A program made the position numbers and the translations under genes. The notes below the pieces were generated by a model. That model was not told the DNA's origin. It saw nothing but the letters and a program-made list of their open reading frames with translations, and did not search any database. Of a stretch of 64,000 nt of DNA, positions 1 through 11,200 are shown piece after piece; position 1 is the first letter of the stretch; every line of letters begins with the position of its first letter. The stretch is from the NCBI GenBank assembly GCA_013339765.2, contig CM023451.1, positions 147,756,763 to 147,820,762 of the forward strand. Reading direction: 5' to 3'. Source of the DNA: Haemaphysalis longicornis (taxonomy: Eukaryota; Arthropoda; Arachnida; Ixodida; Ixodidae).

Positions 1-454
1 TCAGTAATCATCGTACCGCGCTTCTGCCATGTTGTCGGCTGTAAAATGCATAAGATAAGCCTCCCAGGACGGCTTGGAATCGTAGCATTCACTAGCCGAG
101 GCCTACGCAGTAGCATGAACGCCCTCCGCGTCCCCGCAGACGCTCAAATGCCATGCGCTTTTCCCCCATATTTGGAGCCTTGCCTCACTCATGCCTGTAT
201 CGTAAAAAGCGTGTTCGCACCAGGCCTAGGGTCTGTTGATTCTGGCCTGTGCCCACTGCCCGCAAGCAGTCGGTGCTTATGGCAACAGCACGCCAACGAG
301 AACTCGCTAGCGCGGCAGTGCCAGCCTGCGCCCGTTCTGTGAACTAGTTCGTGGAGCAATGAACGTTGCGGCCCAAAAAAAGGTGAACTCAGTATAGAAA
401 ACATCGGCGGAAAATGAAAAAGTTAACTTATAAAAAAAAAAACGTGTACCCGCG
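1..454. other. Left edge of window, downstream of NPC1 exon 17
   Basis: Probably NPC1 intron, because the gene's 3' end is missing. No coding signal or recognisable repeat before the tRNA-like segment at 455. Confidence 0.5.
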
Positions 455-540
455 GGGATTCGACCTTGTGACTTGCAAAACACTTGCGATGACATACCTA
501 GCACTCCAAACCACTAGGCCACAGGCGAGCGCGGCTAAGC
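455..540 (-). repeat. tRNA-derived SINE head (decayed)
   Basis: The minus strand carries an A-box-like TGGCCTAGTGG and a B-box-like GGTCGAATCC about 55 bases apart, ending CCGCGGG. The spacing and lack of a clean cloverleaf point to a SINE head, not a tRNA gene. Confidence 0.5.
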
Positions 541-1597
541 TAGGAAACATAAGATATATAATGTATAACCTGTTTACACTTTTATTGAGTTTTAGCATTC
601 CAAGCAGCTTAGGTGACTATTTGTTGTTTTGCGCTCGTGCAGTACGCATCCCCCAAGTTCCCACAATATCTCACGTCTACCAATTGCATTTCTTAGACGG
701 AACAGCATTCGCAGATGCGTAGTCGTGCTCCTGACCGCTCTGCTTGTTTGCCCAGCGCAAAAAAGTGCTTCCCGCCACCCTAGTTTTACGCTGTACGGTA
801 AAAATATCAGTTGATTTTATTTCCTTAGTACCTATATTGACTTCGCTTACTCTTCTCCCGCCTTCGAGAGGTCTTATATTTTCCTACTGGCGTACCAGTC
901 AGCGAGGCGTCGCATGTGCGCTTGTGCAGCGCTTGTGTGAAGCGACCTTGACTTGGAGCTAGATACAGTGCACAAACTAACCAAGTAAAGAAAGGCACAT
1001 TCTTCCATTCACAAACGTGTCCTGGCTTAGTTTCAACTGAGCGAACGAATTGCGACGACCCGTCGGCGGCCGGTGGACTAAACGCTGGGCCGACTGACGC
1101 TGTCTGAAGGCCGGGGAAGCCAATTGCGAGTTCAGCTCCTTCCGACGTCACACGAAAACGCCACAGAAAATGGGCGAGCGTAAAGAGAGGAGGACAGCAT
1201 TTTCGAAATAATTTTTCTACTAAATAAAATCGCGTAAACGCGCCCAGAGTGGTCGAAACATGGCCTGGAGACTCCGGACTACAATTTGCGCTAGTAATCC
1301 CGCAATGTTTACATATCACTTCAGTGTCCCTTTAATACCACATTTTGCAGCTCATGAACACACTAGAATGCCTGACGATGAAACTGTCTTTTTTTTTTTT
1401 TTTTTTGCTTTCAGCAAACTTTGCGAATTTGCCTTTCTAGAAATTCCAACAAACTCAAATGGTTACTGCTGCATCATGCCGGCTTTGAGCATCATTCTCG
1501 AAACCAAAAGTTGAACAAGACTCTTAGGGGCGAAGCCCATTAGGGGCTGTGGTTGTTGGCGTCTCCAATCGTCATCGTCGTCATCGTCGTTAGTCAC
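541..1597. other. Intronic sequence with a possible element end at 1316-1335
   Basis: No exon seen. The stretch CACTTCAGTGTCCCTTTAA at 1319-1337 has the form of the terminus of a TTAA-type inverted-repeat element. I did not find its partner end. A T run occupies about 1388-1407. Confidence 0.45.
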
Positions 1598-1752
1598 GGT
1601 ACTAAAACACCAGGCCTCGCCTCGCGCTGGAGCATGACGCGTACTAAAAAACACCGGGACAATCATTTACACCTCGTGCTGGAGGGCTTCGTAACATGTC
1701 CTTAAAAAACACCGGGACACTCGTTTATGCCTCGCACTGGAGCGCTTTGTGC
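1598..1752. repeat. Degenerate tandem repeat, about two units of 75-80 bases
   Basis: Units share AAAACACCGGGACA, then CCTCG, then CTGGAG, at about 1600, 1643 and 1705 with unequal spacing. It follows the phrase GGGGCGAAGCCCATTAGGGG. The boundaries are approximate. Confidence 0.55.
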
Positions 1753-3900
1753 TTCAAAGACAACAGACTTTTACAGCAAAGCTGTATACCTCTACCCCCA
1801 ACGGTTTCATCTCCTTGGCAAAATCTCCAAGGCAGAAAGAATACTTATACACTGCATGCTTCACCCCTCACCAGCATTCACGTTAGTGGAAACGGCCTGG
1901 GATTTTTTCCAGAAGTGCAACAGGAAACGGCAACAAAAAACTGACACCCTCAGTTTCTTGCCTTGTTTTTATACACCATTCATAGGTTATTGCAGCAGCA
2001 CACCAAATATTATGAATGCCAATCCCAACCAGCCCGTCCTTTGTCGAGCAGAAATAAGCACAGAGCTCCAAAGTGCAGTTAATTAAAGAAGTGGCTCACT
2101 AGTGTGGTTGCGTGGGCAAAACGCCATTGTCCGGTTGTCCATGGCACAGCAAGCTGGCGTCTTGCTCCACGCAATGTAGTCGTCTATCCACGACATGGGA
2201 GGCTGGGCAACCATCGACCTGTAGACACAAGAATGGCATTGAGCTACAATCATTCGAAAGCCACCCGGTTAACAGGAGATAAAAACAAACTATAGAACTA
2301 AGGGAAACATCCACACACACTTTGCGCACATTTAGCTTGAAGCGGTACGTGATAAGGAAAGCAAAAAACTATATATATACATACGGATCCCAGAACAAAT
2401 AAGCAACAGTCATAATGTGCTCCAGCATGAGTTTAATTGCAACTCATTACCCGCCATGGTGAACTTATTAATTGGCTGAAATGGGCACTAAAGTTCATAA
2501 TTTCAAAATGAATGTCTTACAGCTTGAGACCCCATTTTTAGTCCTCAACTGATATACACCATGAGTTGCAACCAATCATTTGATGGTTGGCAAACAACAA
2601 AAATCAAAGTCTTGTTGGTCCAAAAAACGCCGATTGCAGCAAAATTTTTAAGACAGAGTCAAAGCAAGCTACAAAGACACCTACGGAGGCACTGAGTGCT
2701 TCTTCTACTGAAACCGGAGGATGAAGCAGTCATTACACTAAGCCGGCTCTCAAACAACCACTGCATCAATATCACCTTGCAATGCTGACATTGGCACGAT
2801 ACCACGCTTGTAAACATGTACACTTAAAGGCTAGCTGGTGACATGTTAAACAGGAAGAGAAAACAGCGTGGGAAACAACCACCTGTACTAGAAGACCCAT
2901 TCCATGTGTTGACTACTACAAAAAAATTTTGTTTTCTGACATCAAACCTACATACAAAAGCTGCTGAAAACAAAACAAAAACAACAATTGTACACGGAAC
3001 ACAAACAAGAGTGCTAGCCTGACTGTGCAGCCCTCAGCAGTAGGAGCCTAAATGCCTTTGAATCAATTTTAATTCAATCAACAGTCAGCCCTTGTCATTC
3101 TTGTCCATAACTGTCTCACGCACTGTTTTCACCTCTTAAAATGTCAAACTTGTTAGCTTGAAAAGCAAAAACTAGTGTTGTGCAACAAAAGCAATGCAAT
3201 GAGCATTTATCAAAAAAAAAAAAAAAAAAAAAAAACTTGCTGGCATATATTTCAGGTTGTGCCTGGAATTCAAGACCCCATTTAAAAAAAAAAGAAAAAA
3301 AAAAAGAATCGTACCATCGGAAAATATGGCATGTAGCCAGGCCCTCGAAAGTACCATCACACAATATTATTGTGCAGTGTCCAGCGTTTCATCCGATGGA
3401 ACCCGAAATGTGGAAATTAAGGTTACGCTTCACGTACCGAGAGTAAAAGTTAGTTCAATCTGACATAACTAAGATGCAAGTCATGTTGGAGGTAACTTTA
3501 ACATCCATTCCAGCTTCTGTCAGAAGCACTGCTAGACACTGCGATACTAGCAGTGCCCACAGACTTGGCTCCCTTAGAGAAGCGAAGCAATACAGAACAC
3601 TTGCAAAAACCGCAGCGAAATGGATCACGAACAGCAGCTGTGCAAAGAATGGGGTGACATATCAGAAGGCTTCAAAAGGCCTGTCAACTTCTGGAAGGCA
3701 CGAGTGGCCTTTGTTCACAACAAAGGAAAGGGATATGTGAACTTGACAAAGCTCAAGTGTTTTCCGTCAAGCAATTTAAAGCAGTTGCTTTTTATTCTCT
3801 ATGGTTTGTTAAGAAATGAAAAGGCAAATGCCTCTCATTAGTGCAGAGAAAATGCGTAGGACAGCAGCCATTTGAATGCAGAGGAGACTTCACACAGCCT
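1753..3900. other. Intronic sequence without recognisable genes
   Basis: No NPC1 exon or known element recognised. It contains A-rich low-complexity runs at about 3211-3235 and 3284-3305. Confidence 0.5.
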
Positions 3901-3901
3901 G

Positions 3902-5251
3902 GACCACGGTGTAAGATATATCATTCAGGACACAGATATATATATATCAGGATATATATCAGGACACAGCTTACAAAACAAATGTGTGCTCTTCGTTTTG
4001 ATAAAGTCTCCAAACTGGCACCGCTGAGACCGTTGATTGCAGCACCCTCCAGCGGCAGAGAAAAGAAGCTTCCCGAGCGCCGCCCACTCGGACGTGTTCG
4101 GATCTCTTCGGCTCCTTGTCGGGCCTTCTCGGCAGCTTCCGTAATCGGTCGTCTGCTCGATTTCTGCTCGCCGCAGCTTGGCTGGTTCCGCCGGCCGGGG
4201 GTGCAGACGATAATTTGAAGAAAGCCGTGCGGAAGCCTTTGCGCTCGCCCCAGTGTTTCAACGTGTTCTAAGCATGTGTTTTGAGTCGATAACAATCAAA
4301 AGAAGGTATAAAACACTAAACCGAAAGAAATGTGTGCCGTGGTAGCCGTTGAGGGCTCACACAAATGAGATGCTATGCTGCGCTTTTTATGCTTGCGCAA
4401 AGAAAAAACGGGCTGCAAATGTTTTATTGAGTATGTACTGAAACGGATGGCAAGAAAACGTGACAGTAATTAACGTTACCTGCGATCCTAAACGAATGAA
4501 TGCGTGCTCTGCAGCCATCCCCAGCAGAAAATGATGTTACTTAATTGCGGTCAGCATTTTTCTGAGAGTGCGGTTGCGGGAAAGGGTTCTTTTTGGTGCT
4601 ATGAGGGGATGTACTACTGAATGTCGAAGAGGTGCGCGCTCGCAAACGATGCAGTGCCGTTGACTTTACCGTTGGCTACAGCCCCCCAAGCTACTCTGTA
4701 CAAGCAGCGGCAAAAGAAAGCGTCCGCTGCTGGAACAACGCCCCGACATACAAGGAAAGTAGGCAGTTTGTGAAATGGATTAAACTGGCGGCGAGTACGC
4801 TCATGTTTCTTCGTCGTAAATGACGTTGCACAACTGGGGCAAGTCCATGCACGAAGCAGCGGAGACGAATCGATGTTGTCAAACTCACTGCCGGTGTCCA
4901 ATGTCCTGAGGAGCTGCGCGCGCGTCTTGATGAACTTAGGACGCCCGAAATCTCGCAGCTGTTTAAACAATGCAATAAATTACGCGTTAAGATCGCGTTG
5001 TGTAAGCTCACAAGGTGAGCTCAAACAATGTTTTACACGCATGCCGCTGGCGCCTGCGAACCACCTGGCTTCGGGCAGTCGTTGTTCAAGTCACTTGAAG
5101 CCTCGGTCGCTTCGAAGCTTAGTTAAGAGTTCCGCCACCAGATGTCCTTTCAATCAAAGGTCCACGCGCGGCGCCAAGGTGCCACCAACTCTATTTGACA
5201 GATTTTTGGGCTGCTGTGTCCACACCTAAAAGTATATCTTACACCATGGCC
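3902..5251. mobile_element. Putative 1.35-kb inverted-repeat element
   Basis: GGTGTAAGATATA at 3908-3920 is repeated inverted at 5233-5245. The outer sequence is also similar (ACCACGGTGT against GCCATGGTGT reversed). The interior is GC-rich at 4030-4210, and no transposase is readable. Target duplication is unclear. Confidence 0.45.
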
Positions 5252-5305
5252 TGGACTAAGTATATATCTGTACTAAGTATATATCTGTACTAAGTATATA
5301 TCTGA
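5252..5305. repeat. Short tandem repeat, 17-bp unit, three copies
   Basis: CTAAGTATATATCTGTA is repeated three times just outside the right end of the inverted-repeat element. Confidence 0.8.
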
Positions 5306-5842
5306 AAGACATAAAAGTGTGAAAAAACAAAATTCCCTCTGAACTAGCCCACACCGATTTAGAGATGCATCCCTAGCTTGCTTCCTGCTTCCCAATACAG
5401 TCGTACGCAGAAAATAACACTCGTACTACAAAATAATATGTACCGCATTCCTAACTTTAATATGTAGGTATTTACTTTTCTATTTTTTTTATATATTCTA
5501 CATCATATTTCTCTACTTTTCTATTTTATTTGGCCAATAAACTGTAAATAATTGTACCTTTCACAAAACTTCTGTTGTGTGTTTAAGAAAACAGTCTATA
5601 AGCTACAATTTCATGCGTAGCGATGCTAAATGTGTCCAATAGCTCAAGCGAAAAAAAATAAGAAAAATAAAACAGTTTTGTGGAAGCACTCAAAATCGAC
5701 CATTTTTTCGCCGCAACGAAAGAGTTAACAAAGCAATTGATTCGTTCCCAGTGCCTGAAATGTTTTATAGCGAATACACCTAGCCAGACTTTTAGTAACA
5801 AGCACCTGTGGGCTCCCATTCCATTGCTCGCTATGGAACGGA
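5306..5842. other. Intronic AT-rich sequence
   Basis: No coding or repeat signal recognised. An ATATA-rich stretch lies at about 5440-5560. Confidence 0.5.
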
Positions 5843-6169
5843 ATGGAACGGGAGATGATAGGTGCAACGCTGAGGGACAAGAAGAGAGCGGAGTGGGTCA
5901 GGGAACAAACGCGTGTTAAGGACATATTAGTAGAAATTAAGAAGAAGAACTGGGCATGGGCAGGGCATGTAATGCGAAGGCAAGATGACTGTTGGTCATT
6001 AAGCGTAACAGAGTGGATCCCTAGAGAAGGCAAGCGTAGCAGGGGGCGGTAGAAAGTTAGATGGGCAGATGAGATCAAGAAGTTTGCGGGGATAAATTGG
6101 TCGCAGTTAGCACAGGACCGGGATAACTGGAGAATAATGGGAGAGGTCTTTGCCCTGCAGTGGGCATAG
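5843..6169 (+). pseudogene. Non-LTR retrotransposon 3' end (C-terminal RT-protein fragment)
   Basis: The reading RVKDILVEIKKKNWAWAGHV then MRRQDD, and beyond one stop VRWADEIKKFAG, LAQDRDNWR and EVFALQWA, is the familiar C-terminus of LINE open reading frames annotated as endonuclease-reverse transcriptase (pattern WAGHVxRRxDD, RWADxI). It ends in the tail GCCCTGCAGTGGGCATAG and a GGT/GAT simple repeat. 5'-truncated. Confidence 0.75.
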
Positions 6170-6175
6170 ATAGGC

Positions 6176-6232
6176 TGGTGGCGGTGGTGGTGGTGGTGTG
6201 GTGGTGGTGGTGGTGGTGATGATGATGATGAC
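6176..6232. repeat. (GGT)n(GAT)n microsatellite at LINE tail
   Basis: Imperfect GGT units followed by GAT units directly after the LINE 3' end. This probably is, or arose from, the element's own tail repeat, because the related fragment at 17.6 kb also has GAT-type repeats at its end. Confidence 0.8.
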
Positions 6233-6699
6233 CTGTGAGCTTAAACGGGGCAGCGGTGCTGCTTGGTGCCAGCTCGCCATTACATTCCCACAGTCCGCAG
6301 CTGCTAGAACAAAATGGCCAGACCAAGTTCACCCCGCCATAACTCGCAAAAAAACCACTGCAGCATAGTGCTTTCGCGGTGGTACCATGTTTTTTCATGC
6401 TGCAACGTACGGGACTGGAGATGAGTGCAGGCAACTCAGGGACTTCAAATCAACTACAATTCACCCTCAATGAGAAGATAAGATCACCGATGCTGTGCAG
6501 GAAGGCCAGGGAGAAAAAAAAAAAAGGAAGAAAGAAAGAAAGAAGAAAATGTGGCACAGGAGTTTGAAATCAGCACATCAATGATGCTGACATTCCTTAA
6601 GGACAAGGAAAAAATACAAAACCAAATGGTGGAACATAAAACCAACCCAGCACAGAAGTGAGATTGTGCAGCGCCTTCCGGGATGTCGACGCTGCCATC

Positions 6700-7725
6700 T
6701 ACACGTGGCTTGAAAGCATACTTGTCAGGAAGATTTCCATTGGCAGGCTGTTGCTTTGCGAGACTGCTCAACAGTTCTTGCCGTCGCAATTGGCATCAAC
6801 GACACAAGTGTTCAAATCAACACTCTCCAAACCCGTGCACAGCCTCTCCAAGTACATGCACAGCGCATTAGGTTTTTGGCAGGCAAGGCAGCAAACGCAT
6901 GTGGTCAATTCTTGCAACTTGTCAAGTCTGCAATTATGCATGTGGTCAATTCTTGCAATTCTTGTCCAGCTGCACGTGCAAAAGTGCACGTGCAGCTGGA
7001 CACTGGAAATGTGACGGTGCCCTCTGATGTCATGTCATTGTTCCCCAGTGTGCGAGTCGACCTGATTGTCTCCATGTGCAAAAAGCTCCTGAACAAGACT
7101 GCCACTCTTGCCAACCGTACGCCATTCCACACCCCCAAACTATGCACTCTACTGCGGTTCTGCCTCTGCAGCAGGTATTTTATGTACTGCTCGGAGTTCT
7201 ACTCGCCGATGCATGGCACAGGTCCTCGGTAATGACCGCAAATATTGTCATGGAAGTGCTGGACACACAAGTTCTCCTATTTCCCACTGGAACCCAAGGC
7301 TTCTTACCGCTAGATGGCTCCCTGTTTCTGCAGTCAGTGCAAAGAAGACTTGTCCCAACTTCTGCATGTACTGAATGCTGCTGAACAAGACTACGCTTTC
7401 CCGGAGTCGTCGTGTAACCCTGCATACCCTGTGCCCATTGCAACCAAGTCTTCTTTGACGGAAACAGGAAAATTCACTGGAAAATAGAACAGCCCCAACG
7501 CGATGCAAAAACACCAAAAGTGGCTTCCAATGCAACTGCCGAGCGCCCACATGAGCAGCAGCGTAATATTGACTGGGACAATGCTGCCGTTTTATCTGAA
7601 GAACACAACCCGCCATTATACCTATTACTCGGGCCATCATCCATCCAAATGAACCCCAATAACACGAACACGAAGGAAGGGCCGTTGCCACTGATCTATA
7701 TGCGATCATTACATCATAAGCTGTG
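6700..7725 (+). pseudogene. Decayed Penelope-like element (RT and GIY-YIG endonuclease remnant)
   Basis: Pieces in order and in shifting frames resemble Penelope-like (PLE) polyproteins. DVMSLFPSVRVDLIV with TLLRFCLCSRYFMYCSEFY and HGT match the PLE reverse transcriptase pattern DVxSLFTxVPxD, LLRxCL, YF, QxHGT. MTANIVMEVLDTQVL follows, with LPLDGSLF where the catalytic YVDD should be. VASNATAERPHE, NIDWDNAAVLSEEH and IQMNPNNTNTKEGPLPLIY match the C-terminal end of the GIY-YIG region. Stops and frameshifts show it is dead. Confidence 0.75.
6964..7001. repeat. Perfect 17-bp-stem inverted repeat
   Basis: Two exact 17-base arms (6964-6980 and 6985-7001) with a four-base loop AAAG, each containing CAGCTG and CACGTG. 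It sits inside the PLE remnant just before the RT fragment. Confidence 0.9.
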
Positions 7726-8104
7726 TATTGAAATTTTAATTGCTGGTCCTTTTACGCCCATTGTGAGCATGGAATGTGTACAGCTACCGGAACGTCTTTT
7801 TCCACTTTGACTTGGCCAATGACTGTTGTTCTGTTTCTACAAACCAGCAAGTAACTGGCTTACAAGCTTGAAACAATGCTATAGAATCGCTTTCGAAACT
7901 GTGGCAGGAGGAGAGGCCTACAGTGCACATAATTTCGCCACAGATCAGCATGAATATGACCTGCTGAGGGTGCTGCCGGAGTGCAGTCCCGAAGACACAC
8001 CCAATGCAAATGAAACTGGTCTTCCTCATGGGTTGCTGCTGCCTCAAAAGACTCGGTGCGAGAAACAGGTGTCACAGCAGGCAGGAGGGGCGGCGACTAC
8101 TCAC
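7726..8104. other. Intronic sequence next to NPC1 exon 17
   Basis: No further exon or repeat recognised. Confidence 0.55.
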
Positions 8105-8295
8105 GTGTTCTTGTAGACGGCGGCCAGGCTGAGCTGCGAGTAGAGCGAGTGGGAGCTGCACCCTGAGGAGCCGCACAGGAGGCTCTGGTCTTGGTAGTCC
8201 GAGTAGTTGTAGCCGGGCTGCACCACAAAGTAGAGCGGGGGCCCCACGGCCAGCGCCGTCTTCTGCATGCGGAAGTAGTCCTGCAGGTACGAGTC
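8105..8295 (-). CDS. NPC1: NPC1 exon 17
   Basis: Begins GAC TCG TAC after a CAG acceptor and encodes DSYLQDYF, matching the conserved family stretch SMPxDSYxxDYF, then GPPLYFVVQPGYNYSD and a CGSSGC cysteine motif of the third luminal domain. It ends AAC AC before GTGAGT (phase 2). It is the last exon I can find; the expected WIDDYFDW-containing exon is not present in positions 1-8104. Confidence 0.92.
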
Positions 8296-11200
8296 CTGCA
8301 CCAGAAAAAGAACGGGGGTGTGGGAGGAGAAGAGGCCAGCTCAGTGAGAAGAAGACCAGCAGCCAGAGAGAGAGAGAGAAGAGGCCATTCTTTACAATCT
8401 CCTCAGTCATCTTGGGCTGCTCTACTTTATTTCCCTCTGGAGCAGACGTTCTGAACCTGTGCTGCTGCATCGTTTGCTACAGCTCTGCAAAGATTTGGCT
8501 GGTGTAGGGAAGTGCAATAAAACCAAACTAGCCGCCCTCCCCCACCCCTTAACTTTGTGCACTTCAGACCTTTCTTGGCTAGTTTAGACTTTTTATAGAA
8601 ACTTGCAGCTTTCTCCATTCTTTTTTCTACGCAAAAAAAACTTTTTTTTTGCATAGAAATTGCAAAAAATTAACGCACGACATTCTCTCTTCCTTTCATT
8701 TCCCTCCCATGCTTTGCATTTTGTGACTCTAGAGCAGTGTTCCAAACTAAGTAAAGCAGCTTTGCCTTCTGGCTGCCAACATGTAAGCAAGCAGCCAAGA
8801 GTTTCCAGGTGCATTTCCTGTAGGAATGCAAGCTTGTAAAAAAGATGTTCGTTTAATATTAGAGACCTTTACAAGGCCTTCACAATGGGAACTTGTAAAT
8901 CAGCCGGGGACCTCTGGACCCCACCAAGTGTATATTCAAGAATTTCGCTTGGTTATGTAGACGCTTCAGTCAAATGAAACCCGCGAGTCACCCTTAGTTT
9001 CTTACAACAGTTGTCATCATCCCTGGCCAATCCGCTTTAGCGGGTATGTTGTTGCGACTATATTTCGACTTAACATGGGGTTACATTATTGCTGAGCCCA
9101 ACAACGCACCAAGCGACGTTAAACTTATTGTACATCGGACAATGTGTACCGGTTGTAGGTGGTTTTGAAGTCAAAAGCCACAACACATTCACTAAGTCCA
9201 CATTTAGTCAGCTAGAGCCATGGAGCTGTTGCATGCTTAACTTGCATTATGAAGGCCCTGGATTTGATTCCCATTCAGTCCCAAATTTTCCCGATTTTCT
9301 TTTCTACTCTATTACTTCACTTTTACTCCCTTAGCACTGCTGGCCAGCCATGTTGCTGCTACAGACGCTGGACGGCGTCTTTTCTGCTCAATGGGCCATT
9401 TCATGTTTCCACACTAAGAATCAAATACGAAACAAGACGTAGGTGGTGAAATTCCACTCACAAGAGGCATCGAAATCTCCTGGTCCAAGCCTATCTTGAT
9501 GTTGGTAAGGGCAGCAGCTGAAAAGCATGCCCAGCCAACAAACACCAACAGCTGAAACACAAAAGAAAAATGTTGAGTGCACTTAGTGCATTCACTGTTA
9601 GAGCTGAACTGACAAGCGCTACCCTATAGGAACAATAGCAACAGTGGCTGGCCTGTGTGCAGAATATTCACTCATTCCAGAGTAAACACTACAGATGCGG
9701 AAGTATTCAATATTGCAACGCAGGCAAACAACCTCAACGCTTGATTCAATGGGTTAGAAATGGCACTTGCAAGAATTTAGTGACGTTAACAATAGTAACC
9801 AAGAGCCATACATGTTTCGGCGTACAGTGTAGACCGCTTATAACGTATGTCGCGGGAGCTGCAAAAATCCACACTATAAGCGGTACCGCACTATAACCAA
9901 AACACGTGCGAATTCAACCACATCGCCACCTAGCTCTCAAGTCAACGTATATTTATCATCACTGAAACACACAGCACTTAAAAATGAAGGCCTATATTCC
10001 GTATTATCGTTAACATCAGCCGCTGCTGCAGGGCAAAAGCGCAGTCTCACAAACGGCGAGCGCGGCTTTAACTTCCGTTGTGTTTGTGTTTTGAAAGACC
10101 ATGGCTGCGTTTTTAGCGTCTATGAACAGATGCCGCAAAACATGATAAGAACGCCAGCGGGATTTTCTTTTTTACCCCACCTTGTGTTCACGATGCCGAA
10201 AGCGGCTGCTTATCAGCGCAACGTACTGGTGGTGGAAATCTTCGGCTTCGCGCGGCTAGAATGTTCAGAACGGGAAAGAGCAGTGGCTTATCTGCAACAA
10301 CGTTCTAAAGCGTGAACCGCGTGGTAGATTTGGTATCGCGAAAACGTGCAGTGCACGCCAGCGCGGATACAACTGGCGTGGTGTGGGCGGCGCGGTAAGA
10401 GGCAACAACATTGCGTCGGCACTGGCCGTGAAGCGGTGCAGGCAGTTCCAGCGACCGCTTCTAACCGCTCGCTGAAATGCCGCACGGTGCGCAAGCGAAG
10501 ATGCTCATGCAAGAAAAGAGCTAATTATGTGGGCGAAAAGTGGAATATAAACTGCCATCCACGCTGCTTGTGAAAGCGCCCATCAAAAAATACCGCGGTG
10601 GTAAGCCTAAACATCTCTGGCGCGGCTAGCCGGCTCGGAGCGCTTCAAATCTCCCGCCATTAGGTACGCGTCTCCCCACTGGTGCAAGTCGTCAGGCTCC
10701 TCCCACTACCACGCGAAGAAGCCACCGCGAGCGCGGAATCGTCGACACGAGCCCGAAAAAACCCAAAAAACTCACGCGCAACGCCGATGTGCATGATTCG
10801 TGCGCGAAAACGGGCCATGCGGTTCACGATTAATAAGATAAACTTGCCGCGTGCGGATGGGGAGTCTGTTGCTATCTTCCGAGGTGCATCAAGCAAGGAC
10901 AGTTGCGGTTATCAGGTACGCACGAACTAAAGGGTGCCTTTTTTTTTTTCTTTGGGTGTCTACGTTAGAGGGGGGCAAGGGGTGCACGCTGCGTAAGATG
11001 GCCGATTTTATCCTTTCTTTTGTCCTTTGCTACCCTAAAACAATGCCTCAGCTGCGCCGGTCGATCAGCAGACCCGCCGAAAAACCGCACTATAAACGGT
11101 ATTGTGCTTCGGCCAACCGCATGTTAAGCGGTATGCTTATGCATTGAGTTCTATGGGAGGCAAACCGGTGGTCGCAAAAACCCGCGTTATATCAGGTCCC

